Assembly (NCBI RefSeq): GCF_963678635.1
Contig: NC_087065.1
Coordinates: 29,886,252 to 29,950,251 of the forward strand
From: Symsagittifera roscoffensis
Taxonomy: Eukaryota > Xenacoelomorpha > Acoela > Convolutidae
Direction: 5' to 3'
DNA: 64,000 bases
The notes beneath the pieces were generated by a model. That model had not been told where the DNA came from. It did no database searches and worked only from the letters and a program-made list of their open reading frames with translations. Below are positions 10,576-22,500 of this stretch, piece after piece (position 1 is the stretch's first letter; each line of letters begins with the position of its first letter). The position numbers and the translations under genes are program-made.

Positions 10576-13500
10576 GTAAGTATTAGACGATCATCTATAT
10601 TAAATAATCCCCAATTCTAGGACGCCTAAGTCGAATATTTATTTTACGAAAAGGTTCTCAGTACATTTTGAAAAATTGGATTGCACATTTAAGACTTCTT
10701 TAATTTTTCCATTGATTTGAAAAGAACCTGTTTGCCTGTAATAACTTCTGTATTCCAGCGATTCTTTCTTGTTTGGCTGGAAGCTGTTGCTAATTTTGGC
10801 GATTCTCGGACTCACAGTGGCCAGCATTGTGAAGATTCTGGCTCAGTCGAAGAAACCGCAAGACTCGCTGGACAAAATTGTGTACCAGATTGACAACAGC
10901 TGCAAGAACTACTACTGGTAAGCAGTTGCATATACCAGAATAAAGCCTAAAATAGCGATTAGTGAAGTAATAAAAGAAATGAATTAAATGGTAACTCAAT
11001 TTAATCGATTTTTTTTTCTGCGCCAACATCATCTGATTCTGGCGTTACCCTCTCGAAACAAAATTAAGTACAAATTTCTAATCACTGCTTTACTACGTTG
11101 CTGCAATTTTCGAGTTGTTCCATCTTTCGAAGAATGTGAGGAGTTTCTTTGAATGGGGTTGTTAGTTTTTTTTACACAAACTATTGATTGAAAATGGTAG
11201 AGAGGGGATGGATTCTGAAATCTTTGTGTTTAGAAGCGGAAGTGCTACGCATCATCCTGTAGGCGCTTTGATCCGCCTTACATTGCTCGTTGGCTTTTTA
11301 AAAAATGTATCTAAAATTCTGAAATCGTAACTTGAATTATTATAGGCACATAAAATTGTTCGGAACCAAAATTAGGCTATTGGTCTTATTATTCCCGACT
11401 GAATTTTCAACTCTTCTCATTAGCATCATTCTCATAGTCATTAAAATTATCTTGCACAGACATTATTCTCGTAGAGCAATCGAATGCAAAACTTATCCCT
11501 CTGCCTAAAGCAGCGTGAAAAGTTGATTTTCAAGCCTGATCCTAAATTCCTTTGAAATTCATTGAGGAAGGTGCCTGGCATCAGTTTGGTCGGGGGTAAA
11601 AAATTGACAAAAAGGCCCTCGCCTCAGTTTTGCGCCAGGGCTCGGGGGGGGGGGGGGGGGTCTTAAATAAAGCAATATTGTGTATTTTTAAATTAAAAAT
11701 GAGTTCTGGTTCCGATTATTTGAAATATGGGGAGAAACTTTGTATTCGGGTGTTTTAGTTTTTTCTTAGTTTTTTTTCCACCCAAAATCAGCTAGCATTT
11801 TGTTTTCCACGCAAAATCAGCTACCCGCTTATTTATACTTAATTTTAATTTTACTCGAGTAAAGTTAGATTTTGGAGATTTTCAATGCCATTTTGGGAAT
11901 CAAAAATTCAAAAAAGTTCTGCAAAAAAATTGAATTTTTAGAAATTTTTTTATGATTTCTTTTATTTTTCTAGTCATTTGCTTTGAAATCTGTTGTCCTG
12001 TTTGCCTTTTTTACTATGACTGTTGAATGTTTCTAAATGAAAACTTTACGTCAGTTCCTTTTATCACACCACTCAGAAAAAACTACACAAATTTGAAAAA
12101 ATTCTTGTAGTTTTTTTAAAATCTATGGTCCGAAGATTCACAGTAACCGCTATAGTTGCACAGTAACTGGCTGTTCTTGTTATTTGATATGCCTTTTTGA
12201 TTTTCGTTGCAGGTTTAGCTGGTCCAATGCTCTTTCTTAAGTAACTGAAAGGATGAGTTGTATAATAAGTCAGGAAAATTTAGTTTCTTTTTTGACCAGA
12301 AATTCAGCGCAGGGCAGCGCGAGAAAGGGTAAGGCATGGTAGGGAGTGTGAGGCAGAGCAGGAAGAGGAGGTGCAAGGCAGGGCAGGGTGAGAAGTTGTC
12401 AAGGCAGGGCAGGTCGAGGAGGGGCAGGGTAGAGCAGCGCAAGACAAGGCAGTGCAGGCCAAGGGTAGCGCAAGACAAGGCAGTGCAGGGCAAGGGTAGC
12501 CTAAGACAAGGTAGATCAGGGCAAGGGCAGCGCAAGACAAGGCAGTGCGGAGTGGCACGGTAGGGTAGGGCAGCGCAGAGCCGGCCGAGGAGGGGCAGAG
12601 CTTGGATAGGGCAGGGCGAGGAAGCGCAAGGCAGAGCAGGGATTGCTAGGTAGGATAGAACGAGGATAGGGCAGGGCGAGGCAGCGTAAGGCAAGATAAG
12701 GGTGCACATGGAAAAAGGAGCACGGCAGGGAAGGGAAGCCGAAGATGGGGCGAGGAGGGGCAAGGCCTGGGTAGAGTAAACAGGGGCAAGGCCTGGGTAG
12801 CGTGAAGAGGTGCAAGAAAGGGCAGCGCAAGGCAGGTCAGGGTTAGCCGGACAGGTCAGGGCGAGGAGGTACGAGGCAGGGAAGGGCGAGGCAGGACAGG
12901 GCGAGGCGGTGCAAGGTAGAGTAGTGTAGCGCAAGAAAGGGCATCTATCTATCTGGCGATCTTTTATCCTTTCATCTTTTCAACCAACAATATATCAAGC
13001 CATGTATCCAACTTTCTATCCAGTCTGCCATCTTTACAACCAGCTTTCATTCGTTTTTCAAGCCATCCATCCATACATCTAGTCATCTATCTTCTGTTCA
13101 TCTAGCCAACCAGCAATATATCCAACCATACATCTTATCATCCATCGCGCAACCAGTTTTACGGTTTGTTTCCAAGCATTTTTCCAGTCATCACTCCCGC
13201 TAGCTATCTATCTATAAAGCCATCCATCTATCTAGCCTGTTTTTTTTATGCCAACACTCATTCAAGCCCTCCGTCCAGCTAACCACCGTCCATCGGCCCA
13301 ACCAGCCTACTTTCAAGCGATCTATCCATTCCTCTAGCAATATATCTTGCCAGTCGGCCATATAGTCACCCAACAAAGCATACATTACACCACCCATCTA
13401 TCTAGCCACGTATCCATCTAGCCATCCATCGTCCATCCCTCCCCTATCTATCAAATCATCCATCTATTCAGGTACCCAGACACCCATTCATGCAGCCATC

Positions 13501-16500
13501 GACCCATCCATTCATCGAGCCATCCATCCATCAAACCATTCGTTCGTCCAGCTGTCTATCCAAGCATTTATCCATTAAACTATCCATCCATTTGGACATC
13601 CAACCAGTCGTCCACCAAAACATCATCCCTTTAACAGTTCTTCCAATTATCATTTGATCTGTTCAACCATCCATTCTTACACACAGCCGTTTATCCAGCC
13701 ATCTGCCCTTCCATCAAGCCATCTATCTATCTAGCCATACATCATCCGTTCATTCATTCAGCCAGAAATTCATCCAGCCTTCCATCGCCCGTCAATACAA
13801 CCGGCCTGCTTTCTATGCATCTATCTATCGCCAGCCATTCATCATTCCAGCCAGCCATGCATCCATCTATCCTTCCTTTTTTTTTACACCAAGGCATTAT
13901 TATCTATATACGCAACCAGCAATCCATCAAGCGATCCAGCCATCCATCTACTCAGTTATCCATCGATCCCACCAGCTATCCGTCTGTATCTGTCTCCTCA
14001 GCAATCCAACCAACCATCAATCGATGGAACCACCAAATCAGCCAAATATCCATCCATTTTCCGTCCAGCCATCCATCTTTTAATCCAGCCATTGATATAG
14101 CCATCCCTCTATCTAGCCATTGATCCATCCATTCATCCAGCCAGCCATCCATTCTTCCAAGTGCCTATCCACCCGGTCCTACCTCAATCAATACAGCCAT
14201 ACGTCGATACATTAGCCTTCCATCCGTTCATTCATCCAACAACAAGCCATCCGATCAGCCATTTTTTTCCGTTTAGCATTAATGCTGTTGTTTTCAGGAA
14301 TGTTTTAGCTGCAGATGGGCGCTAGTATGTATGAAATCGATAATGTACAGTTCTAGTTTTTGTGTCCCACTCAAAATCAGGTACCATATTTAATCACCAG
14401 ATTATTAAATTTTGCTGTGAAAAGGTCACTAATAGACTAGCGTAACTGAAAGAGCTCTATGATATTTTGATGCTCAAAATTTGACACGCCTTATTTACGC
14501 GTGGCGAAGTATCCCGCACCACAAAATTTTTTCAAATTTAAGTGAGACAGGCTAATTGGTCTTATTAATTCCACTCACGGTTCTTAATAGTCAGCTTAAA
14601 TTTCGTAGTTAGTTAGTATTTCTATACCTAAAAACTTTTCGATACCAGTTTTTGGACAGTCGGAACGTTCAGGGCGTGGCAATAGCTTATTGTTCCGACT
14701 TTTGAAGAAAAAGGAATTTGTATGCTCTATGTGGTTTTTTATTGAGTCTGTTTGCACCGATCGATATATTATTTTTCAACAAAATTTTTTTCCCCATTGA
14801 ACATATCGACTTCAAAAGTTTTCACCTCAGATTATGTTTGTAAATTTCTGGGGGTTTGAAAATTGCCAAATTTGTCATGTTCTGGATGAAATTATGCGCG
14901 CTTTCAAGAGTTTATTCTTAATGCTGAGAGCGTAACGCGAATTATTTATGCGTGACGAATTATCCCACTCAACAAAATTGTTCCAAATTGAATTGAGGCT
15001 CGCTAATTGGTCGTATTAATTTGGTACGACTCAGAATTTTACACTTAGATATTTTTCAAAATGTATAGGTTTTCAATATTTTTTTTCCACAAAAACTGTA
15101 CAATATAAATTAAGGGACAGTCGGAACATATAAGGTTTTGCCCTGATATACAAACAGTCTTATTAATACTTAATTTTAGCTTTACTAGAGTAACTTTAGT
15201 TTTTGGAGTTTTATTGACGCCATTTTGAGAATTAAAACTCCAAAACTTCCTGCAAAAAAAAACTTTATGATTTTGTTTTGATTTGCTGGTCATTTTTCTT
15301 CAACAACTGTTTTCCAGTTTGCTTGTTTTACTATGATGTTCGAATATATCTAAGTTGTAGATTTTTGAATGTGTTTTAACTATGGTCGGAACATTCTGTG
15401 ATAACTGCACAGTAACCGGCTATTCTTGTTTCCTTTACGTGTGGTTGAGTGATGGAAGTTGTGGTGTGTACTAGCTATGCTCTGTCGGTGGAAACTGGCA
15501 ACATGATGCTAACTGGGACTAGGAACAGGGTGTTTTGCATCCTGCACGGGGAGAAGAGGAGTTCGGAGACCAAGGAGCTGTTCTCGGAAGACGAGGAGAG
15601 TGAGGCCGACTGCTTCGCCTCAGCATCCATCACCACTTTTCTAATAAGGTAAACAAATCATGTAGCGTCATAAGTGTGTTGCCACAACCAAGTTTTTGTA
15701 GATATTGATTTCCGTTAAGTTTCTGTCAAAATCATTCATCTCCACGAGGGCAATAATCAGCATACGAGCTGTTATTATCGCTATTAGCATACGAATTGTT
15801 ATTAAGCCGCCGTTCGACTGCTACAATTCAGTTTTGTGATTTTCGGACTAATAATTGTTGCCTCACCCTCAGTGTCATCCGGTCTGGATCGACAAACTCA
15901 TTACAGGATATTCAAAAAACCCATTTGGGATATTTATATATGATATCTATACTATGTATATTTTATGTTAAACGTCTAGAAGACTGGTCACTTGACCTTG
16001 CTAGACACAGAAGACAAAACCAAGTTTAAACTATCGTTCAGAGTAAATTTAACTTTGCCTATCGATCAGTTGTTTTATCTCTCTTCAGCCGATCTTTATT
16101 GTTTATCGATCCAATCGGATTCAATAATTAGAAGCACATACCTCTCGGTATGACATGGCGCATCTATCAGGATATTCAAAAAACCCACTTAATATTAACC
16201 CATTCTGGGAAAAAGCGTCTGCAGAGCCACTATTAGAATGGTCCAAGTGGGCAGCCATACTAGAAATGGCTGTGTTTGCAAAGCATGGCATCGAAATCCG
16301 AAGTTTACTACGAGCAAAACCACCACTAGTCGAATCATCAGAACCAATTTATGAGCTCGAAGTAACAGGCGAAACCGAGGCGCAGAGAAAGAACCGAGAC
16401 GTTCGGAACCAAGAAAAACGAGTAGGTTGGGAAAACCACGTCATTAAAGCACGCGAAAAAGGAGTCTTGTGTAACTCCTTTCGATGGGATGAAGCGGACG

Positions 16501-19500
16501 CAAAAGTGCGCAGCTACCTCTTTTTTTGTTTCGGCGCTGAAGGAAAACGACAGATACAGCAAAAACGACCTAATCTACAGCTGCATACAGTAACCATGCA
16601 GGAATTTATGACAACATTGGAAGACATTTTTATAACGACACGTATAATAGCTTTTGAAAGTTATAATTTTATCTGCCGAAAACAAAAGAAAGCAGAAAGT
16701 TTGGAACAATTCTATGCAGACCTAGTGGAACTAGCCTCACGGGCTGACTGCGGCGACCGAGAAGATGAGTAGGTAAAAAATATGTTTACCTCACACATGA
16801 ACAACGAAAAGATTGCAGAAGAGTTACTAGCACAAACACGTAGCCCACAAGATTCTTACGAATACGCGATACGACGAGGAAAAGGAATAGAACAGAGTCG
16901 TACCATGAAAAATTCGTTTGGAGGTCAAACAACAATCACAAAACAAGAGCCGGTACACTACGTTAATACACGTGGCAGAAATAATCAACAGAATAGTCAA
17001 AACAACCAGAGAGTCCGGGGTGGCTTCCGCGGCCGACCATATCCACGTGGAAATCAAAACCCAAGAGGGCAACAACAACAGCGAAACACAAATTCACGAC
17101 AATGCCTCAGCATCCATCACCACTTTTCTAATAAGGTAAACAAATCATCTAGCGTCATAAGTGTGTTGCCACAACCAAGGTATTGTAGATATTAATTTCC
17201 GTTAAGTTTCTGTCAAAATCATTCATCTCCACGTTGGCAATAATCAGCATACGAGCTGTTATTATCGCTATTAGCATACGAATTGTTATTAAGCCGCCGT
17301 TCGACTGCTACAATTCAGTTTTGTGATTTTCGGACTGATAATTGTTGCCTCACCCTCAGTGTCATCCGGTCGGGATCGACAAACTCATTACATATATATA
17401 TATGATATCTATACTATGTATATTTTATGTTAAACGTCTAGAAGACTGGTCACTTGACCTTGCTAGACACAGAAGACAAAACCAAGTTTGAACTATCGTT
17501 CAGAGCAAATTTAACTTTGTCTATCGATCAGTTGTTTTATCTCTCTTCAGCCGATCTTTATTGTTTAACGATCCAATCGGATTCAATAATTAGAAGCACA
17601 TACCTCTCGGTATGACATGGCGCATCCATCAGGATATTCAAAAAACCCACTTAATATTTTTCCATTCTAGGAAAAAGCGTCTACAGAGCCACCATTAGAA
17701 GGGTCCAAGTGGGAAGCCATACTAGAAATGACTGTGTTTGCAAAGCATGGCATCGAAATCCGAAATTTACTACGAGCAAAACCACCACTAGTCGAACCAT
17801 CAGAACCAATTTATGAGCTCGAAATAACAGGCGAAACCGAGGCGCAGAGAAAGAACCGAGACGTTTGGAACCAAGAAAAACGAGTAGGTTGGGAAAACCA
17901 CGTCATTAAAGCTTGCAAAAAAGGAGTCTTGTGTAACTCCTTTCGATGGGATGAAGCGGACGCAAAAGTGCGCAGCTACCTTTTCTTGTGTTTCGGCGCT
18001 GAAGGACAACGACAGATACAGTAAAAACGACCTAATCTACAGCTACATACAGTAACCATGCAGGAATTTATGATAACGACACGTATAATAGCTTTTGAAA
18101 GGTATAATTTTATCTGCCGAAAACAAAAGAAAGCAGAAAGTCTGGAACAATTCTATGCAGACCTAGTGGAACTAACCTCACGGGCTGACTGCGGCGACCG
18201 AGAAGACGAGTAGGTAAGAGATATGTTTACCGCACACATCAACAACGAAAAGATTGCAGAAGAGTTACTAGCACAAACACGTAGCCCACGTAGCGATACG
18301 ACGAGAAAAAGGAATAGAACACAGTCGTACAATAAAAAAATCCGTTTGGAGATCAAACAACAATCACAAAACAAGAGCCGGTACACTACGTTAATACACG
18401 TGGCAGAAATAATCAACAGAATAGTCAAAGCAACCATCGAGGCCGGGGTGGCTTCCGCGGCCGACCATATCCATGTGGAAATCAAAACCCAATAGGGCAA
18501 CAACAACAGCGAAACACAAATTCACGACAATGCTATAAATGTGGGAACCAATATGGCCCAAACCACCTACAAACATGTCCAGCAAAAAACAAAATTTGCT
18601 CAAAATGTGCCGAACGAGGCCATTTCGCAAAAGTTTGTAGATCCACAAACGTCAACTATTTAGGAAACCAAGAAGATGAACAACAGGAAGAAGTGGAAAC
18701 AGACGGCCTGGAAACCGAAAATTATTCGCTGGCATTCGCTGAGTTCACATCAAATAATGGATGGGCTGAGTATCAAATAGACAAATTCTCGGTTATGGCA
18801 ATCGCCAAATCATTTGAGATTAAAAACACATTGTAAAGTTAATTAAAAGTTCGGACCGACAATTTATTAGTCCAATTGTTATTACAGTGAAAAAAGATCA
18901 AACAGTTAAATTCGCACTCGACTCAAAGAAAATCAACAAATTCATACACAAAAACAAATACCAGATGCCCAATATCGATCTTCTTCTAGATAATATTGCT
19001 CAAGTGGTAAAATCAGACAAATCCAAACAAACGCTATTTTCGACATTAGATCTTTGTTATGCATATTCTTCAAATCCCCCTGGAAAAAACGACGAAAGAA
19101 CAATGCAGCTTTAGTCTGATTGGTGGTAACGCCACCGGGACATGTCAATTTCAAACGGGATTTTATGCTCTCACGGACATGCCTGCTGAGTTTCAAAAAG
19201 CGATCGACCTAACTCTCACGAAATGTACGAACACATATGCATGCTTGGACGATATTTTTATCGTAACCAAAGAATCCCTAGAAATACACAGACAAAAGCT
19301 TCAGTCAGTCCTGGAAAAATAAGACGAAGAAAACCTTGCGATATCATGGGACAAATGTAAGTTCGCATGCAAACAAGTTGAATGGTTAGGGTTTAATATT
19401 AATAGCGAGGGCACAAAACCCCTTATAAGAAAGACTGAGGCTATAGAAAAATAATCACCACCAAAAACTTTTAAACAACTAAAAATTTTATGGGATCTCT

Positions 19501-22500
19501 TCACCACCTCACACGATATATGCCAAAATTAGCACAAACCGCCGCCGCCTTACGCCCACTTTTAAAAAACACAAAAAAAAACAAACCACTTGACTGGTCA
19601 ATAGAGCATAACAAAGCTTTCAAAAACATATTACAATTGGTAGCTGAAATAACACAAAACAATCATTTTGACCAACACCTTGAAACACGCATTGTATCAG
19701 ATGCATCTACCACGGGCTTAGGGGCCGCACTGGAACAATATTCACCGGAGGGTTGGGTCGCCGTAGCATAAGCATCACGTTTTCTAAACTCCCTTGAGGA
19801 AAAATATTCGGTAAGCGAACTAGAACTACTAGTGGTAGTTTGGGCAATCGATAATTTCAAATACTATCTATACGGAAAACATTTCACCGTCATCACAGAC
19901 CACCAAGCTTTAATCAGCGCTTTAAACGCAAGCGAAAGATCTAAAACGAGCCAAAGCGGGCTCACACGTTGGATCAACCGATTGATACCCTTTCATTTTG
20001 ATATCAAACACCTCGCGGGGAATAAAATGGGTTTAATAGACTATATGTCCCGAAACCCAGTTGGATTGGCAGTACCCCACCTGTTGATTACGATGAGGAA
20101 TTTGTTGTAGCATCAATTAGGGCATTCATTACTGACTTAGAAATGATTGACAACGTCCTTCTAAACAATCTAGCCAACCAAAACAAAGCACCGTATGAGC
20201 TGATCAAAAAGGGCGTGAAAAACAAAGAGATATTGAATGCCAATTCAAACGCTCAATTAACATCCGAACATTCGAAACATTCCGCACTCGGTCAATCTCA
20301 AACTAGCAACAAAAATCAGTTTCAATCACAACTCGCTAGAAAACAGTCAGATCTCTTTCAATTGAAAAGCAAAAACAATCAAACAATCTGCAAAAATTCA
20401 GTACACACCATTTCAACAATCCCCGAAAAGCCAAAAATGAGCCGCAGATCGGACACAAAAGGTTTTGACGGGGGATTTATCCCATCGGAGCTAACAGCAA
20501 ATTAGTCGCGGGGCCGGAAAGAGTCGACACAGACTTGGCAAGGTTCATCGGACCGCGTAGAGAGCCTTTCAGACCCAAGATGGTACAAGCGACCCCCCAC
20601 AAAAGGGAAGAAAAATACAGGAAACATAAAACAATCGCCACAAGGGCAAGACGAACTACAAACAACACCCGCACCTTTAAGCAAATTTAAATTTGTCTAT
20701 CGATCAGTTGTTTTATCTCTCTTCAGCCGATCTTTATTGTTTATCGATCCAATCGGATTCAATAATTAGAAGCACATACCTCTCGGTATGACATGGCGCA
20801 TCCATCAGGATATTCAAAAAACCCACTTAATATTAACCCATTCTGGGAAAAAGCGTCTGCAGAGCCACTATTAGAATGGTCCAAGTGGGCAGCCATACTA
20901 GAAATGACTGTGTTTGCAAAGCATGGCATCGAAATCCGAAATTTACTACGAGCAAAACCACCACTAGTCGAACCATCAGAACCAATTTATGAGCTCGAAA
21001 TAACAGGCAAAACCGAGGCGCAGAGAAAAAACCGAGACGTTCGGAACTAAGAAAAACGAGTAGGGTGGGAAAACCACGTCATTAGAGCACGCGAAAAAGG
21101 AGTCTTTTGTAACTCCTTTCTATGGGATGAAGCGGACGCAAAAGTGCGCAGCTACCTTTTCTTGTGTTTCGGCGCTGAAGGACAACGACAGATACAGCAA
21201 AAATGACCTAATCTACAGCTACATACAGTAACCATACAGGAATTTATGACAACATTGGAAGACATTTTTATAACGACACGTATAATAGCTTTTGAATGGT
21301 ATAACTTTATCTGCCGAAAACAAAAGAAAGCAGAAAGTGTGGAACAATTCTATGCAGACCTAGTGGAACTAGCCTCACGGGCTGACTGCGGCGACCGAGA
21401 AGATGAGAAGGTAAGGGATATGTTTACCGCACACATCAACAACGAAAAGATTGCAGAAGAGTTTTTAGCACAAATACGTAGCCCACGTAGCGATACGACG
21501 AGAAAAAGGAATAGAACACAGTCGTACAATAAAAAATCCGTTTGGAGGTCAAACAACAATCACAACACAAGAGCCGGTACACTACGTTAATACACGTGGC
21601 AGAAATAATCAACAGAATAGACAAAGCAACCAGAGAGGCCGGGGTGGCTTCCGCGGCCGACCATATCCACGTGGAAATCAAAACCCAAGAGGGCACCAAC
21701 AACAGCGAAACACAAATTCACGACAATGCTATAAATGTGGGAACCAATATGGCCCATTAATAGCGAGGGCACAAAACCCCTTATAAGAAAGACTGAGGCT
21801 ATAGAAAAATTATCACCACCAAAAACTTTTAAACAACTAAAAGTTTTATGGGATCTCTTCACCACCTCACACGATATATGCCAAAATTAGCACAAACCGC
21901 CGCCGCCTTACGCCCACTTTTAAAAAACACACAAAAAAAAACAAACCACTTGACTGGTCAATAGAGCATAACAAAGCTTTCAAAAACATATTACAATTGG
22001 TAGCTGAAATAACACAAAACAATCATTTTGACCAACACCTTGAAACACGCATTGTATCAGATGCATCTACCACGGGCTTAGGGGCCGCACTGGAACAATA
22101 TTCACCGGAGGGTTGGGTCGCCGTAGCATATGCATCACGTTTTCTAAACTCCCTTGAGGAAAAATATTCGGTAAGCGAACTAGAACTACTAGTGGTAGTT
22201 TGGGCAATCGATAATTTCAAATACTATCTATACGGAAAACATTTCACCGTCATCACAGACCACCAAGCTTTAATCAGCGCTTTAAACGCTAGCGAAAGAT
22301 CTAAAACAAGCCAAAGCGGGCTCACACGTTAGATCGACCGATTGATACCCTTTCATTTTGATATCAAACACCTCGCGGGGAATAAAATGGGTTTAATAGA
22401 CTATATGTCCCGAAACCCAGTTGGATTGGCAGTACCCCACCTGTTGATTACGATGAGGAATTTGTTGTAGCATCAATTAGGACATTCATTACTGACTTAG

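Larger units (their letters stand above)
15617..17103 (+). repeat. Tandem duplication unit 1 (exon end, intron, LTR, gag)
   Basis: This 1,487-bp unit holds the exon 3 tail, about 220 bp of intron, a gypsy LTR and most of gag. It is followed directly by a second, slightly diverged copy starting at 17,104. The joint shares two bases (GC) between the ends. Confidence 0.85.

Noticed and set aside
12215-12934. 239-codon minus-strand ORF (Pro/Leu/Cys-rich)
   Set aside because: It is the translation of the T-free minisatellite; all frames of such a repeat stay open.
13815-14123. 102-codon + ORF in the CATC array
   Set aside because: Repeat-driven Ser/His/Pro text with no independent support.
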